A stretch of 64,000 nucleotides of DNA from Flavobacterium flabelliforme (GTDB taxonomy: Bacteria > Bacteroidota > Bacteroidia > Flavobacteriales > Flavobacteriaceae). The notes under the pieces were generated by a model that ran no database searches, was not told where the DNA came from, and worked only from the letters and a program-made list of their open reading frames with translations. The stretch lies in the NCBI RefSeq assembly GCF_017948675.1, contig NZ_JAGFBU010000003.1, positions 273,627 through 337,626 of the forward strand, read 5' to 3'. Positions within the stretch are counted from its first letter, which is position 1; each line of letters opens with the position of its first letter. This document shows positions 8,272 through 17,684 of this stretch, piece after piece. The translations under genes and the position numbers were made by a program.

Positions 8272-11184
8272 ATGACTATTACTCAAAAATTATTAGAATT
8301 ATCAACATCATTAGAAGGAACACTTTTGCACGATGAGTTACATAAAATTTTGTACTCTACTGATGCTTCTGCGTACAGAATCTTTCCTATTGCTGCTGCC
8401 ATTCCAAAATCTGAGTTAGATATTGTAAAAATTATTCAATTTGCATCCAAAAATAATATATCTATCACACCAAGAACAGCAGGTACTTCTCTCGCAGGAC
8501 AGACGGTTGGAGGCGGGATAATTGTTGATGTTTCTAAGCATTTTACAAAAATTGTAGCTTTTGATCCAATCCATAAAACAGTAACAGTACAACCAGGTGT
8601 AATTCGAGATGAATTAAATTTATACTTAAAGCCACACGGATTATTTTTTGGCCCCAATACATCAACATCCAACCGATGTATGATTGGAGGCATGGTAGGA
8701 AATAACTCTTCGGGAACAACCTCTATTCGATATGGAGTGACCAGAGATAAAATAGTTGAAATAAAAGCAATATTGAGTGATGGAAGTAGCGCTATATTTA
8801 AAGAAATTAGTTCTGATGAATTTTTAGAAAAAACAAAAGGGGAAAGTTTAGAAAGTGGTATTTATAAAAGTATTTATGAGGAGTTATCCAATACAGATCA
8901 ACAAATCGAAATTATAAAGGAATTTCCAAAGCCAGAAATTCACAGACGTAATACAGGATATGCAGTTGATTTATTACTAAAGTCAGAACTTTTTGGAGGA
9001 ACAGAAAAAACAATAAATTTAGGCAAATTGCTTTGCGGAAGTGAAGGAACGCTAGCTTTTACCACTGAAATTACATTGAAAGTAGATGAATTACCGCCAA
9101 CAAATAATGTGATGGTTGTAGCTCATTTTCATAGCATTCAAGAAAGTTTAGAAGCTGTAGTGACTGCCATGAAACATCATTTGTATACTTGCGAAATGAT
9201 GGACGACACCATACTAGATTGTACTAAAAACAATAGAGAGCAAGCTAAAAACAGATTTTTCATTCAAGGAAATCCAAAGGCTGTTATCATGCTAGAAGTG
9301 GCTTCGCATACTAGTATGGAAGATGCCGAAAATCAAGCGGATGCATTAATCACTGATCTTCAAAAAAACAATCACGGTTATGCTTTGCCTAAAATTTTTG
9401 GCGCTGATATTGATAAAATAAATGAACTTCGTAAAGCAGGTTTAGGGCTTTTAGGAAGTATTGTTGGTGATAATAAAGCAGCCGATTCTATTGAAGATAC
9501 TGCTGTAGAATTAAGTGATTTACCCAATTATATCGCTGAATTTTCAGCCATGATGGAGCGACACGGTCAGAGTGCTATTTATTATGCGCATGCTGGTGCT
9601 GGCGAATTGCATTTGCGTCCCGTATTAAATTTAAAAACAAAAGAAGGATTGCATCAATTTAGGAATATAGCAACAGAAGTTGCTGTATTAGTAAAAAAAT
9701 ATAGAGGTTCGCTTAGTGGTGAACATGGCGACGGAATTGTTCGAGGTGAATTTTTGCCTTTTATGATTGGTGACAAAAATTACGAATTGCTCAAACGAAT
9801 AAAAAAAGCCTTTGATCCTCATACCATATTGAACGTTGGTAAAATTGTTAATGCCTCTAAAATGGATGAGAATCTAAGAGTAGAAGCAGGAAGAGTAGAA
9901 CCCGATGTCAAAACGATTCAGGATTTCTCAGATAGTTTAGGGATTTTAAGAGCTGCCGAAAAATGCAATGGTTCAGGAGATTGTAGAAAACTACCTTCGG
10001 CTGGAGGAAGTATGTGTCCAAGTTATCGGGCAACTCGTAACGAAAAAGACACTACTCGTGCCAGAGCAAATGCCTTAAGAGAATATTTGACTCATTCAGA
10101 AAAGGAAAATAAATTTGATCAAGAGGAATTGTATAAAGTATTTGAATTGTGTGTGAGCTGCAAGGCTTGTGCTAGTGAATGTCCAAGTAATGTAGATGTA
10201 GCCGCTTTAAAATCAGAGTTTTTATATCAATATCAAAAAGCAAATGGATTTTCATTGCGAAATAAAACGTTTGCCTTTAATGCGAAATTAAATGGCTTAG
10301 GAAGTCTTTTTCCATCCTTTACTAATTTTATTGTTAACCTTCCTTTTGTCAAAAAAACTATGGGAATTGCTTCTCAAAGACAAGTACCACTTTTAGCAGC
10401 CAAAACTTTTAGAAAATGGTATGGAAAAAATTGGAATTTAGAAATAACGGAGTCATTTACAAAGGGAAAAGTATGTCTTTTTTGTGATGAGTTTACCAAT
10501 TTCTATGATGTTTCAGTCGGAATAGATGCGTATGAATTATTGACAGCATTGGGATATGAAGTTATTTTAGTAGATCATGAAGAAAGCGGAAGAGCTTTTA
10601 TTTCAAAAGGTTTCCTGGAACAAGCCAAAGCAATTGCTAATACGAACGTAGCCATCTTTTCAGATTATATTAGTGCTGATTGTCCTTTAATAGGAATCGA
10701 ACCTTCGGCAATATTGACATTTAGAGACGAGTACATTAGATTAGCAGATGATAAAGAAAATGCCAAAAAGTTAGCTACAAATGTTTTTACCATTGAAGAG
10801 TTTTTTAAAAATGAAATTAACTCTGGTAAAATAACTTCAGAACAATTTTCTGATGAGGTTAAAACCATTAAAATTCACGGACATTGCCATCAAAAATCTT
10901 TAAGTTCTATTGAAGCTACTTTTGCAATGTTAAACTTACCTAAAAATAATTCAGTTACCATTTACAATTCTGGATGCTGCGGAATGGCTGGCTCTTTTGG
11001 ATATGAAAAAGAGCATTATAAAATCAGTATGCAAATGGGAGAGGATACTTTGTTTCCAAAAATACGTACGACAGATTTAGCTGTAATTATTGCTGCTGCT
11101 GGAACAAGTTGCCGCCATCAAATATTTGATGGAACCAATAGAAAAGCCTTGCATCCAGTCACTATTTTGAGAAATTGTTTGTAA
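8272..11184 (+). CDS. FAD-linked oxidase fused to Fe-S/CCG-domain subunit (GlcD-GlpC-like, YdiJ type)
   Basis: A 970-residue fusion of a flavin 2-hydroxyacid dehydrogenase with its iron-sulfur partner. Residues of about 15-200 form the FAD-binding-4 (PCMH) domain with TAGTSLAGQTVGGG and NNSSGTTSIRYG. A FAD-oxidase C-terminal domain follows, with GEHGDGIVRGEF. The Fe-S part has two cysteine groups, CNGSGDC with a later MCP (about 563-582) and CVSCKACASECPS (about 627-639). A CCG-type domain ends the protein (HGHCHQKS, NSGCCGMAGSFG). Such proteins oxidise D-lactate, D-2-hydroxyglutarate or similar acids and pass electrons to quinone. The substrate here is not determinable. It follows the hexosaminidase by 139 bp and may be a separate unit. 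Confidence 0.88.
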   Translation: MTITQKLLELSTSLEGTLLHDELHKILYSTDASAYRIFPIAAAIPKSELDIVKIIQFASKNNISITPRTAGTSLAGQTVGGGIIVDVSKHFTKIVAFDPIHKTVTVQPGVIRDELNLYLKPHGLFFGPNTSTSNRCMIGGMVGNNSSGTTSIRYGVTRDKIVEIKAILSDGSSAIFKEISSDEFLEKTKGESLESGIYKSIYEELSNTDQQIEIIKEFPKPEIHRRNTGYAVDLLLKSELFGGTEKTINLGKLLCGSEGTLAFTTEITLKVDELPPTNNVMVVAHFHSIQESLEAVVTAMKHHLYTCEMMDDTILDCTKNNREQAKNRFFIQGNPKAVIMLEVASHTSMEDAENQADALITDLQKNNHGYALPKIFGADIDKINELRKAGLGLLGSIVGDNKAADSIEDTAVELSDLPNYIAEFSAMMERHGQSAIYYAHAGAGELHLRPVLNLKTKEGLHQFRNIATEVAVLVKKYRGSLSGEHGDGIVRGEFLPFMIGDKNYELLKRIKKAFDPHTILNVGKIVNASKMDENLRVEAGRVEPDVKTIQDFSDSLGILRAAEKCNGSGDCRKLPSAGGSMCPSYRATRNEKDTTRARANALREYLTHSEKENKFDQEELYKVFELCVSCKACASECPSNVDVAALKSEFLYQYQKANGFSLRNKTFAFNAKLNGLGSLFPSFTNFIVNLPFVKKTMGIASQRQVPLLAAKTFRKWYGKNWNLEITESFTKGKVCLFCDEFTNFYDVSVGIDAYELLTALGYEVILVDHEESGRAFISKGFLEQAKAIANTNVAIFSDYISADCPLIGIEPSAILTFRDEYIRLADDKENAKKLATNVFTIEEFFKNEINSGKITSEQFSDEVKTIKIHGHCHQKSLSSIEATFAMLNLPKNNSVTIYNSGCCGMAGSFGYEKEHYKISMQMGEDTLFPKIRTTDLAVIIAAAGTSCRHQIFDGTNRKALHPVTILRNCL

Positions 11185-11279
11185 TTGTTTACTTTCTTTT
11201 GGACGTCTTGCGATTTTAATTTAATGACTGTTTTAATAAAAATGTGTTGCTTTTTTTAAACTAAAAATAATCCTAAACT

Positions 11280-12095
11280 ATGAAAAAAATACTCATTTTT
11301 ACTTTCCTCTTACTGCTTTGTTTTTCTGTCAAAGCGGCTAAAATTGATACTTTAGAGGTGTTTAGTGTAGCAATGAATAAAAATATAAAAACCTGCGTAA
11401 TCACTCCAAATGGATATAAAAAAAGCAATAAAAAGTTTCCAGTAGTCTATCTCTTGCATGGCTATAGTGGTAATTATGCAACTTGGGTTAACAGTTTTAA
11501 AGATTTGGCAAATCAAGTAGACCAATATAATTACATAGTAATTGGCGTAGACGGAAATTATTCTAGCTGGTATTTCGATAGCCCGATAGATGCTACTTTT
11601 AGATACGAAACCTACATCGTTGACGAGTTGGTTCCTTTTATTGATAAAAAATACAAAACTAAAGCCAATCCAGAGGGTAGAGCAATATCTGGACTAAGCA
11701 TGGGCGGTCACGGAGCATTGTACCTATCTTTTAAACACCAAGATGTTTTTGGAGCAGCAGGCAGCATGAGTGGTGGAGTAGATATTAGACCATTTCCAGA
11801 AAATTGGGATATAAAAAAACGTCTCGGATCCATAACTGATTTTCCAGAAAATTGGGAGAAAAATACAGTTACTAATATGCTTGATAAGGTTAAAAATAAT
11901 AATTTAAAACTCATTATTGATTGTGGAGTTGATGATTTTTTTATTGACGTAAACAGAACCTTACATCAAAAAATGGTGGCTTTAAAAATAAACCACGATT
12001 ATATAGAAAGACCCGGGAAACACAATATAGAATATTGGGAGAACTCCTTAAAATTTCAATTGTTGTTTTTTAATAATTTTTTCAATAAAACATAA
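11280..12095 (+). CDS. Secreted alpha/beta-hydrolase esterase (esterase D / feruloyl esterase-like)
   Basis: 271 residues with a signal peptide (about 1-19, ending VKAA). The family core VVYLLHGYSGN provides the oxyanion region, and the nucleophile elbow is GLSMGGHGAL (about residues 138-147). A later Asp (DCGVDD) and a His (GKHNIEYW) complete a plausible Ser-Asp-His triad. This is the putative-esterase family that includes XynZ-type feruloyl esterases and S-formylglutathione hydrolase. The exported form suggests a carbohydrate or acyl ester substrate. The next gene starts 10 bp after the stop, so the two are probably co-transcribed. Confidence 0.85.
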   Translation: MKKILIFTFLLLLCFSVKAAKIDTLEVFSVAMNKNIKTCVITPNGYKKSNKKFPVVYLLHGYSGNYATWVNSFKDLANQVDQYNYIVIGVDGNYSSWYFDSPIDATFRYETYIVDELVPFIDKKYKTKANPEGRAISGLSMGGHGALYLSFKHQDVFGAAGSMSGGVDIRPFPENWDIKKRLGSITDFPENWEKNTVTNMLDKVKNNNLKLIIDCGVDDFFIDVNRTLHQKMVALKINHDYIERPGKHNIEYWENSLKFQLLFFNNFFNKT

Positions 12096-12105
12096 ATAAT
12101 TGATT

Positions 12106-13944
12106 ATGAAATATTTGTATTCCAAAATTCTTTTTCTTTTTATCATTACTTCTTGTTTATCCCAAAAAATAGATAAAAATCAAGACATCAAATTTGTACA
12201 CCTTACAGATATACACGTAACCGAAGGAAATGATAATGATTTTTTATTGCAAAAAATTATTAAGGAGATTAACGAATCGACTAATGAATTTGTAATTATA
12301 ACAGGTGATTTGACCAATCGTGGTGATGACGATGAACTCAATCGAGTACATACTATTCTTTCAGGTTTAAAAATTCCTTATCACATTATTTCTGGCAATC
12401 ATGAAACTACGTGGAGTGAAAGTGCAGCCTTGACTTATAAAAAACTTTGGGGAGCTGATCGGTTTGCTTTTTCAAAAGGAGATTACCTTTTTATTGGTTT
12501 TCCTTGTGGACCTTACATGAAAATGGGCGATGGTTTTGTAAAAAAAGAGGACCTTTTGTTTTTAGATAAAACCATAAAAGATAGTCTTATTAATAGTTCT
12601 AAAAAAGTATTGAGTTTTTCACATTATCCTTTAGATAATAGCCTGAGTAATTATAAAGAAGTGCTTACTGTTTTAAAAAAATATCCAACCGTTGCTAATT
12701 TTTGCGGTCACGGTCATACTTTAAAAGAGTATAATTTTTCGGGTTTAAGTGGAGTTATGGGAGCATCTATTACTTCTCGTGACGGAAAAACACAAAGTTA
12801 TAATGAAGTAATTGTTAGTAATGATAGTATTCGTATTTTTAAAAAAGAGCTTGAAAAACCAGCTACTTTTAAATTTTCTGTTTCTGCAAAACCCTCAAAA
12901 ATTGAAATTACCGAACCAAAAGAAAAGCAATCTATTGCACCTTTTATTCAAGATGTAGCCTCTATCTATAGTGTTCCAAGTTTTGATAAAAAAAATATTT
13001 ATTTTGCCAATTCTCTTGGACAAATTCAGTCTGTAAATCTGAAAAGTAAAACTTTGAACTGGAAAATACAAACAGCTAATTCAATTTATTTTACCCCAAC
13101 AATTGTCAAAAAAACGATAGTTGTTGGAACAATTGAAGGTCAGATTTTAGGGTTTGATAAAGATACCGCCAAAGAAAAATGGAATATTGCTGTGGGCGGA
13201 ATTTTAGTAGGTACACCGATTGTAGAAAATAATAGAATCTATACGGCAAGTGCTACCCAATTTATTTGTGTAGATGCTGTTACAGGAATCATGATTTGGG
13301 AAAGCAAACTACCATTGTCTTACTCACAAGGAAAACCATTAATTCATGAGAATACTATTATTTTTGGATCATGGGATACTTTTCTATATTGTTTAAATAA
13401 AAACACTGGAGCACTTTTATGGAAATGGAATAATGGAAATGAAAAACAAGAGTTGTATTCGCCAGGGAATGTTAATGTAGTAGCATCAAAAAACAGACTT
13501 TATTTTGTTACTCCAGAGCGTTTTCTTACTATTTTAGATATTAATTCAGGAAAAACTTTATTGAGAACTAAGCAATGGAAAGTTAGAGAATCGATGGGGA
13601 AAAGTGAAGATGGTACCCTTTTTTATGCTAAAACAATGGATGGGGAATTACTACAACTTCCTTTAAATGATAATTTAGAACTGACGGAAGATAATCTAAA
13701 AAAAGAAAGTAAGATTCTAGATTTAAAAATTGGGTATGAACATAATCCTGCTGGAATTCTAGAAAAGAATGGAAAAATTTATTTGGGAAGTCGAAAAGGA
13801 GAAGTAATTATTGTCGATGCTAAAAAAATGATGATTATTAAAACAATTAAACTAGGGAGTTCAAGTATTAATGGCTTTTCAATAGACGAATCAGGTAGCG
13901 TTTGGACTGCATTAATTGAAGGAGGAATTTATAAAATAGATTAG
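12106..13944 (+). CDS. Lipoprotein: metallophosphoesterase fused to a PQQ-like beta-propeller
   Basis: I place the start at the ATG at 12106; an in-frame TTG two codons upstream is less likely. A lipoprotein signal with lipobox ITSC puts the acylated Cys near residue 17. The N-terminal calcineurin-like phosphoesterase domain (about 30-235) shows the metal-binding motifs HLTDIHV, GDLTNRG, GNHE, SHYP and GHGHT. The second half (about 270-612) contains repeated PQQ-like blades, for example LGFDKDTAKEKW, VDAVTGIMIWES and LNKNTGALLWKW. The protein is therefore a membrane-anchored periplasmic or surface hydrolase with a propeller of unknown ligand. The phosphoester substrate cannot be read from sequence. 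Confidence 0.87.
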   Translation: MKYLYSKILFLFIITSCLSQKIDKNQDIKFVHLTDIHVTEGNDNDFLLQKIIKEINESTNEFVIITGDLTNRGDDDELNRVHTILSGLKIPYHIISGNHETTWSESAALTYKKLWGADRFAFSKGDYLFIGFPCGPYMKMGDGFVKKEDLLFLDKTIKDSLINSSKKVLSFSHYPLDNSLSNYKEVLTVLKKYPTVANFCGHGHTLKEYNFSGLSGVMGASITSRDGKTQSYNEVIVSNDSIRIFKKELEKPATFKFSVSAKPSKIEITEPKEKQSIAPFIQDVASIYSVPSFDKKNIYFANSLGQIQSVNLKSKTLNWKIQTANSIYFTPTIVKKTIVVGTIEGQILGFDKDTAKEKWNIAVGGILVGTPIVENNRIYTASATQFICVDAVTGIMIWESKLPLSYSQGKPLIHENTIIFGSWDTFLYCLNKNTGALLWKWNNGNEKQELYSPGNVNVVASKNRLYFVTPERFLTILDINSGKTLLRTKQWKVRESMGKSEDGTLFYAKTMDGELLQLPLNDNLELTEDNLKKESKILDLKIGYEHNPAGILEKNGKIYLGSRKGEVIIVDAKKMMIIKTIKLGSSSINGFSIDESGSVWTALIEGGIYKID

Positions 13945-14012
13945 TTTTTATTTTTTTTTTAATGAGTTTCAAAAAATGCCGAATCAAATCTTTCAGAATT
14001 AAATTTGTTTTA

Positions 14013-14020
14013 TACATTTG
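14013..14020 (+). promoter_or_regulatory. Candidate -7 box for the amino-acid permease
   Basis: TACATTTG matches TAnnTTTG about 85 bp upstream of the ATG at 14104, in the 159-bp gap after the phosphoesterase gene. No strong -33 element is seen. Confidence 0.4.
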
Positions 14021-14103
14021 GATTTTAAATAACAGTTGCATTATTTGTAAAATAAAAGAGTGTTAATTACAGAATATTAATTTTTAATGATAAAATTCAT
14101 TTT

Positions 14104-16035
14104 ATGGCGTTAAATGGTTTGTTTAGAAAAAAGACAGTACAAGATATTTTAAAACAAGTAGAAAAGAATAACGCTGACGGACATGATGCTTTAGGTAAAC
14201 ATTTGACTGCACGAGATTTGACTGCATTTGGTATTGCCGCAATTGTAGGAGCAGGAATTTTTAGTACCATTGGAAAAGCAAGCGCCGATGGAGGTCCAGC
14301 TGTTATTTTTCTGTTTTTATTTACTGCCATTGCCTGTAGTTTTGCTGCTTTTGCTTATGCTGAATTCGCTTCTATGGTTCCCGTTTCTGGAAGTGCTTAT
14401 ACCTATTCTTATGTTGCTTTTGGAGAAATTATTGCTTGGATTATTGGTTGGGCATTAATAATGGAATATTCCGTTGGTAATATAACTGTTGCCATATCGT
14501 GGAGTGATTATTTTACCGGTTTACTCAAAAGTGGTGGCTTAGAACTTCCTCAATGGGTTCAGATGGATTATTTGTCTGCGTCTAACGGGTTTAATGATGC
14601 AACTGCCCTTATGCAAAGTGGTAAACAATTTGCTAATTTAAGTCCAGCTTTACAAGATGCGTTCACTGCTTGGACCACCTCACCCGTTATAGGTTCTTTT
14701 CACTTTGTAGCTGATCTCCCTGCTTTACTAATCATTGTATTAATTACAGCCTTGATTTATCGCGGTATGAAAGAGTCTAGAAATGCAAGTAATATCATGG
14801 TAGTTGTTAAGTTATGTGTGGTATTATTAGTTATCGCTGTTGGGATTTTTTACGTAGACACAGCCAATTGGGATCCATTTGCTCCAAACGGAGTGACAGG
14901 AGTTCTTAAAGGGGTTTCTGCAGTGTTTTTTGCTTATATTGGTTTCGATGCTATTTCTACAACTGCCGAAGAATGTAAAGATCCACAGCGCGATCTTCCT
15001 AGAGGTATGATGTGGGCCATTATTATTTGCACTATTTTATATATTGCCATTGCTTTGGTACTAACAGGAATGGTCAATTTTAGTTTATTAAATGTTGGTG
15101 ATCCTTTAGCCTTTGTTTTTGAGAAATTAGATCTAAAATGGATGTCGGGTATTATTGCTGTAAGTGCCGTAGTTGCTATGGCAAGTGTTCTATTAGTTTT
15201 TCAGATGGGGCAACCTCGTATCTGGATGAGCATGAGTCGTGATGGTTTGTTACCAAAACGTTTTTCAAAAGTACATCCTAAATACAAAACGCCTTCTTAT
15301 GCAACAATAGTAACAGGTTTTGTGGTAGCAGTTCCAGCGTTGTTTTTAAACTTGACATTGGTTACCGATTTATGTAGTATTGGAACTCTGTTTGCATTTG
15401 TTTTGGTTTGTGCAGGGGTTTTGGTTCTTCAAAATAGAACGGACATTCCTCGCGGAAAATTTAAAACGCCTTATGTAAATTCTAAATTTATTATGCCTGT
15501 TTTAATTGTGATCGGATTAGTATTTGCTTTTGGTTTTAATAAAAAAGCAACTATGGATTTTATAACAAATGAAACTCAAATCAATAATTCGGAGGCTATC
15601 ATTACCTCTTTAAATAAAGAAGAAACAAATAAAGTATATGACTATTTAGTAAGTATTGATCCAAAAAATAAAACCGTTGGAACTCCCGATTTAGAGCTCT
15701 TATTAAGTAAATACCATAAAGACGATGCAACTTATTCTAGTGTTATTGCCGGTATGCCCATTGCAGATTCTGTAAAATACGAAAGTGGTTTTGGCTTGTT
15801 TAAGCATAAAATTCCAATGTGGATTTTTCTAATTGTTTTAGTAGGTTTATTAGTTTGGTCTTTTAAATCAAACTTATCTTTAATACCATTATTAGGCTTA
15901 ATTTGTTGTCTTTATATGATGGCAGAATTAAGTGTATGGAATTGGATTTATTTTGGCATCTGGCTTTTATTAGGCTTAATTATTTATTTTAGTTTTAGTC
16001 GTAAAAACAGTAAACTAAATCACATTACAGAATAG
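14104..16035 (+). CDS. APC-superfamily amino-acid permease (cationic amino acid transporter-like)
   Basis: An inner-membrane secondary transporter of 643 residues. The first helix has the APC signature GIAAIVGAGIFSTIG (about 41-55) and is preceded by the CAT-like segment HLTARDLTAFG. Further motifs are FFAYIGFDAISTTAEE and the cytoplasmic loop QPRIWMSMSRDGLLP. About 12 or more transmembrane helices are visible. Two features are unusual. A soluble insertion near residues 150-200 lies between early helices. A hydrophilic stretch of about 85 residues (about 485-570) lies before the last three helices. The substrate is probably an amino acid; which one is unknown. A strong terminator follows the gene. 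Confidence 0.9.
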   Translation: MALNGLFRKKTVQDILKQVEKNNADGHDALGKHLTARDLTAFGIAAIVGAGIFSTIGKASADGGPAVIFLFLFTAIACSFAAFAYAEFASMVPVSGSAYTYSYVAFGEIIAWIIGWALIMEYSVGNITVAISWSDYFTGLLKSGGLELPQWVQMDYLSASNGFNDATALMQSGKQFANLSPALQDAFTAWTTSPVIGSFHFVADLPALLIIVLITALIYRGMKESRNASNIMVVVKLCVVLLVIAVGIFYVDTANWDPFAPNGVTGVLKGVSAVFFAYIGFDAISTTAEECKDPQRDLPRGMMWAIIICTILYIAIALVLTGMVNFSLLNVGDPLAFVFEKLDLKWMSGIIAVSAVVAMASVLLVFQMGQPRIWMSMSRDGLLPKRFSKVHPKYKTPSYATIVTGFVVAVPALFLNLTLVTDLCSIGTLFAFVLVCAGVLVLQNRTDIPRGKFKTPYVNSKFIMPVLIVIGLVFAFGFNKKATMDFITNETQINNSEAIITSLNKEETNKVYDYLVSIDPKNKTVGTPDLELLLSKYHKDDATYSSVIAGMPIADSVKYESGFGLFKHKIPMWIFLIVLVGLLVWSFKSNLSLIPLLGLICCLYMMAELSVWNWIYFGIWLLLGLIIYFSFSRKNSKLNHITE

Positions 16036-16050
16036 TAATTACTCATATAA

Positions 16051-16085
16051 AAAAAACCGTCTAAATTAGTTTAGGCGGTTTTTTT
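16051..16085. terminator. Bidirectional intrinsic terminator
   Basis: An 11-bp stem (16055-16065 with 16070-16080, one G-T pair) closes a TTAG loop. A-run and T-run flanks allow it to serve the permease gene on the plus strand and the 16130 gene on the minus strand. Confidence 0.85.
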
Positions 16086-16129
16086 ATGAATAATAAATAA
16101 ATTTTTGTCTTAAATACAAAGTAAATTAA

Positions 16130-16705
16130 TTAAAGAATTTCAAAAGCATTTTGATACGTAATTACGGATTCACTTTTTATCCAATTAAAATTTTTGTTTT
16201 GATACTCAATTTTATTTAGAAATTGCTCTTTTTTAAATTTTGATACGAAAAAAGTAAAGTCATCTAAATCCAAACGTTCTGTTTCTACCTCTAATTCTAC
16301 GGAGTGTAACAAGCCCATTGTCTTTTGATGAATGTAAATGCCTCTTTCTAATAAATCGAGGTCAAAGGCTGGATTACTATCTATTTGATATAAAGGAAAT
16401 AGTACCAACTCATTGAATATATCGTTGGGTTTTATTTTTAATACTTTGCGGCGATTGAACCAAATTTCGATGTGGCTTTTGGGTTTGTCTAAAATTCCGG
16501 TAACTACTTTTGCATTTATATCTAATATAGAACTAATTTTATTGTCCTTTAATTGATGATAAAAAAAAGGATCCAGTATAAGATCAGTAAGAGCACATTT
16601 TTTTTTTGAGGCTATAGCAGACCATTTTTCAAGTCTAGAATCATCCAACTGTATTTGTCTAATTTCGATACCTTCTCCGAAAGTATTTATCTTAATTTTT
16701 GGCAA
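16130..16705 (-). CDS. Hypothetical protein with a TTG start
   Basis: I do not recognise this 191-residue protein. It has no signal peptide or membrane segment and is predicted cytoplasmic. It contains a run of charged alpha/beta segments and the pattern HIEIWFNRRKVLKIK near residue 80. The first codon is TTG at 16705. An in-frame stop lies five codons upstream, and no in-frame ATG occurs until about residue 130, so TTG is the only sensible start. A -7 box 25 bp upstream supports this. It stands alone, converging with the permease gene. Confidence 0.7.
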   Translation of the reverse strand: MPKIKINTFGEGIEIRQIQLDDSRLEKWSAIASKKKCALTDLILDPFFYHQLKDNKISSILDINAKVVTGILDKPKSHIEIWFNRRKVLKIKPNDIFNELVLFPLYQIDSNPAFDLDLLERGIYIHQKTMGLLHSVELEVETERLDLDDFTFFVSKFKKEQFLNKIEYQNKNFNWIKSESVITYQNAFEIL

Positions 16706-16729
16706 TTTGGTATTATATTATAATTTAGA

Positions 16730-16737
16730 CAAAGGTA
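16730..16737 (-). promoter_or_regulatory. Candidate -7 box for the 16130-16705 gene
   Basis: TACCTTTG on the minus strand matches TAnnTTTG and would give a leader of roughly 20 nt before the TTG start. Confidence 0.5.
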
Positions 16738-16920
16738 TCATTTAATAGCTTTAAAAATAGTTACACTCTTAGATAAACTAATGTTTTAGATGACTACTAG
16801 CTAATTCCTAAAGCACTCTGTAACAATAATGCTTTTTATAAAACTAGAAATTATAAACAAGAAATTATTGTGTTAGGTTCATTGTTTCTAATTAGTACTA
16901 TTCATTTTTAGGGAATATCA

Positions 16921-17430
16921 TCAATTCAATTTTAATAATTCGATTTGCTTGAAAAATTCAATTACTTCTTTTTCAAAAATGCTTACGGGTATTTGATGAC
17001 CTAATTTGTTGTGTATAGAAATTTTGATATCTATAGTAGGAAGCCGATTTTCTGCTAGCCATTTTAAAGTACTGTTGGCTTTAATGACTTCATCTTGACC
17101 TCCCAAAACAAATTGTAGAAATGCTGGTGTATTTTTAGAATCTATTTCCGGAATATTTTGAGCAATAGGTCTATGAGGTAAAGCTGGATTAAATAGTAAA
17201 GCAGGACATTTGATAGTATTAGCAATGTAGTAAGCCATAAATCCGCCCATACTACTTCCCATAATAAGATCAAATGAATGTTCATTATTATTTTTTAGCA
17301 ATAATTTAAATATATTTGGATCACTATTATAATCCATGTCTGGTGCTATTACGGTGGCAAAACGTTCTAAAACATCTCTTTTTTCTGGACTTAGTTTACT
17401 TTCTAATCCATGTAAATATAAAAGGGTCAT
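16921..17430 (-). CDS. YqiA/YcfP-family alpha/beta-fold esterase
   Basis: A small cytoplasmic hydrolase of 169 residues, close to the length of E. coli YqiA. It opens with LLYLHGLES, the family's oxyanion strand, and has the nucleophile elbow MGSSMGGFMAYY (Ser near residue 60). It also has a GGQDEV segment (acid, about 115) and a final His in NKLGHQIPV (about 145). Family members hydrolyse short-chain or palmitoyl-CoA-type esters, but the physiological substrate is not known. It is a single gene. The 215 bp between it and the gene at 16705 hold nothing I can assign. Confidence 0.85.
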   Translation of the reverse strand: MTLLYLHGLESKLSPEKRDVLERFATVIAPDMDYNSDPNIFKLLLKNNNEHSFDLIMGSSMGGFMAYYIANTIKCPALLFNPALPHRPIAQNIPEIDSKNTPAFLQFVLGGQDEVIKANSTLKWLAENRLPTIDIKISIHNKLGHQIPVSIFEKEVIEFFKQIELLKLN

Positions 17431-17684
17431 CGTTATATTATTTTAAATGTTGCTTGTAAATAGTTGTTTTATTGAATTTTGATTATTGTGAAAAAATCTT
17501 GTAATAAAATTCAAATTACAAGATATCAATATAAAGTATTTTATGATGTCAAATAAAAAAATAAATCTATAAGTTTTTTATAATTGATTTAGAATGTTAC
17601 ATTATAAATAATTAAAAGTATTGCCGTATATTTAACCTCCCATACTTAGTGACAGTTGCTAAATTTTATAACTTTATTTTGTAA

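Noticed and set aside
11790..11860. Direct repeat of 17 bp (TTTCCAGAAAATTGGGA) within the esterase
   Set aside because: It encodes two FPENW segments inside the protein and is explained by coding sequence similarity.
12100..12105. TTG start upstream of the metallophosphoesterase
   Set aside because: The ATG two codons later opens the lipoprotein signal directly, so TTG is not needed.
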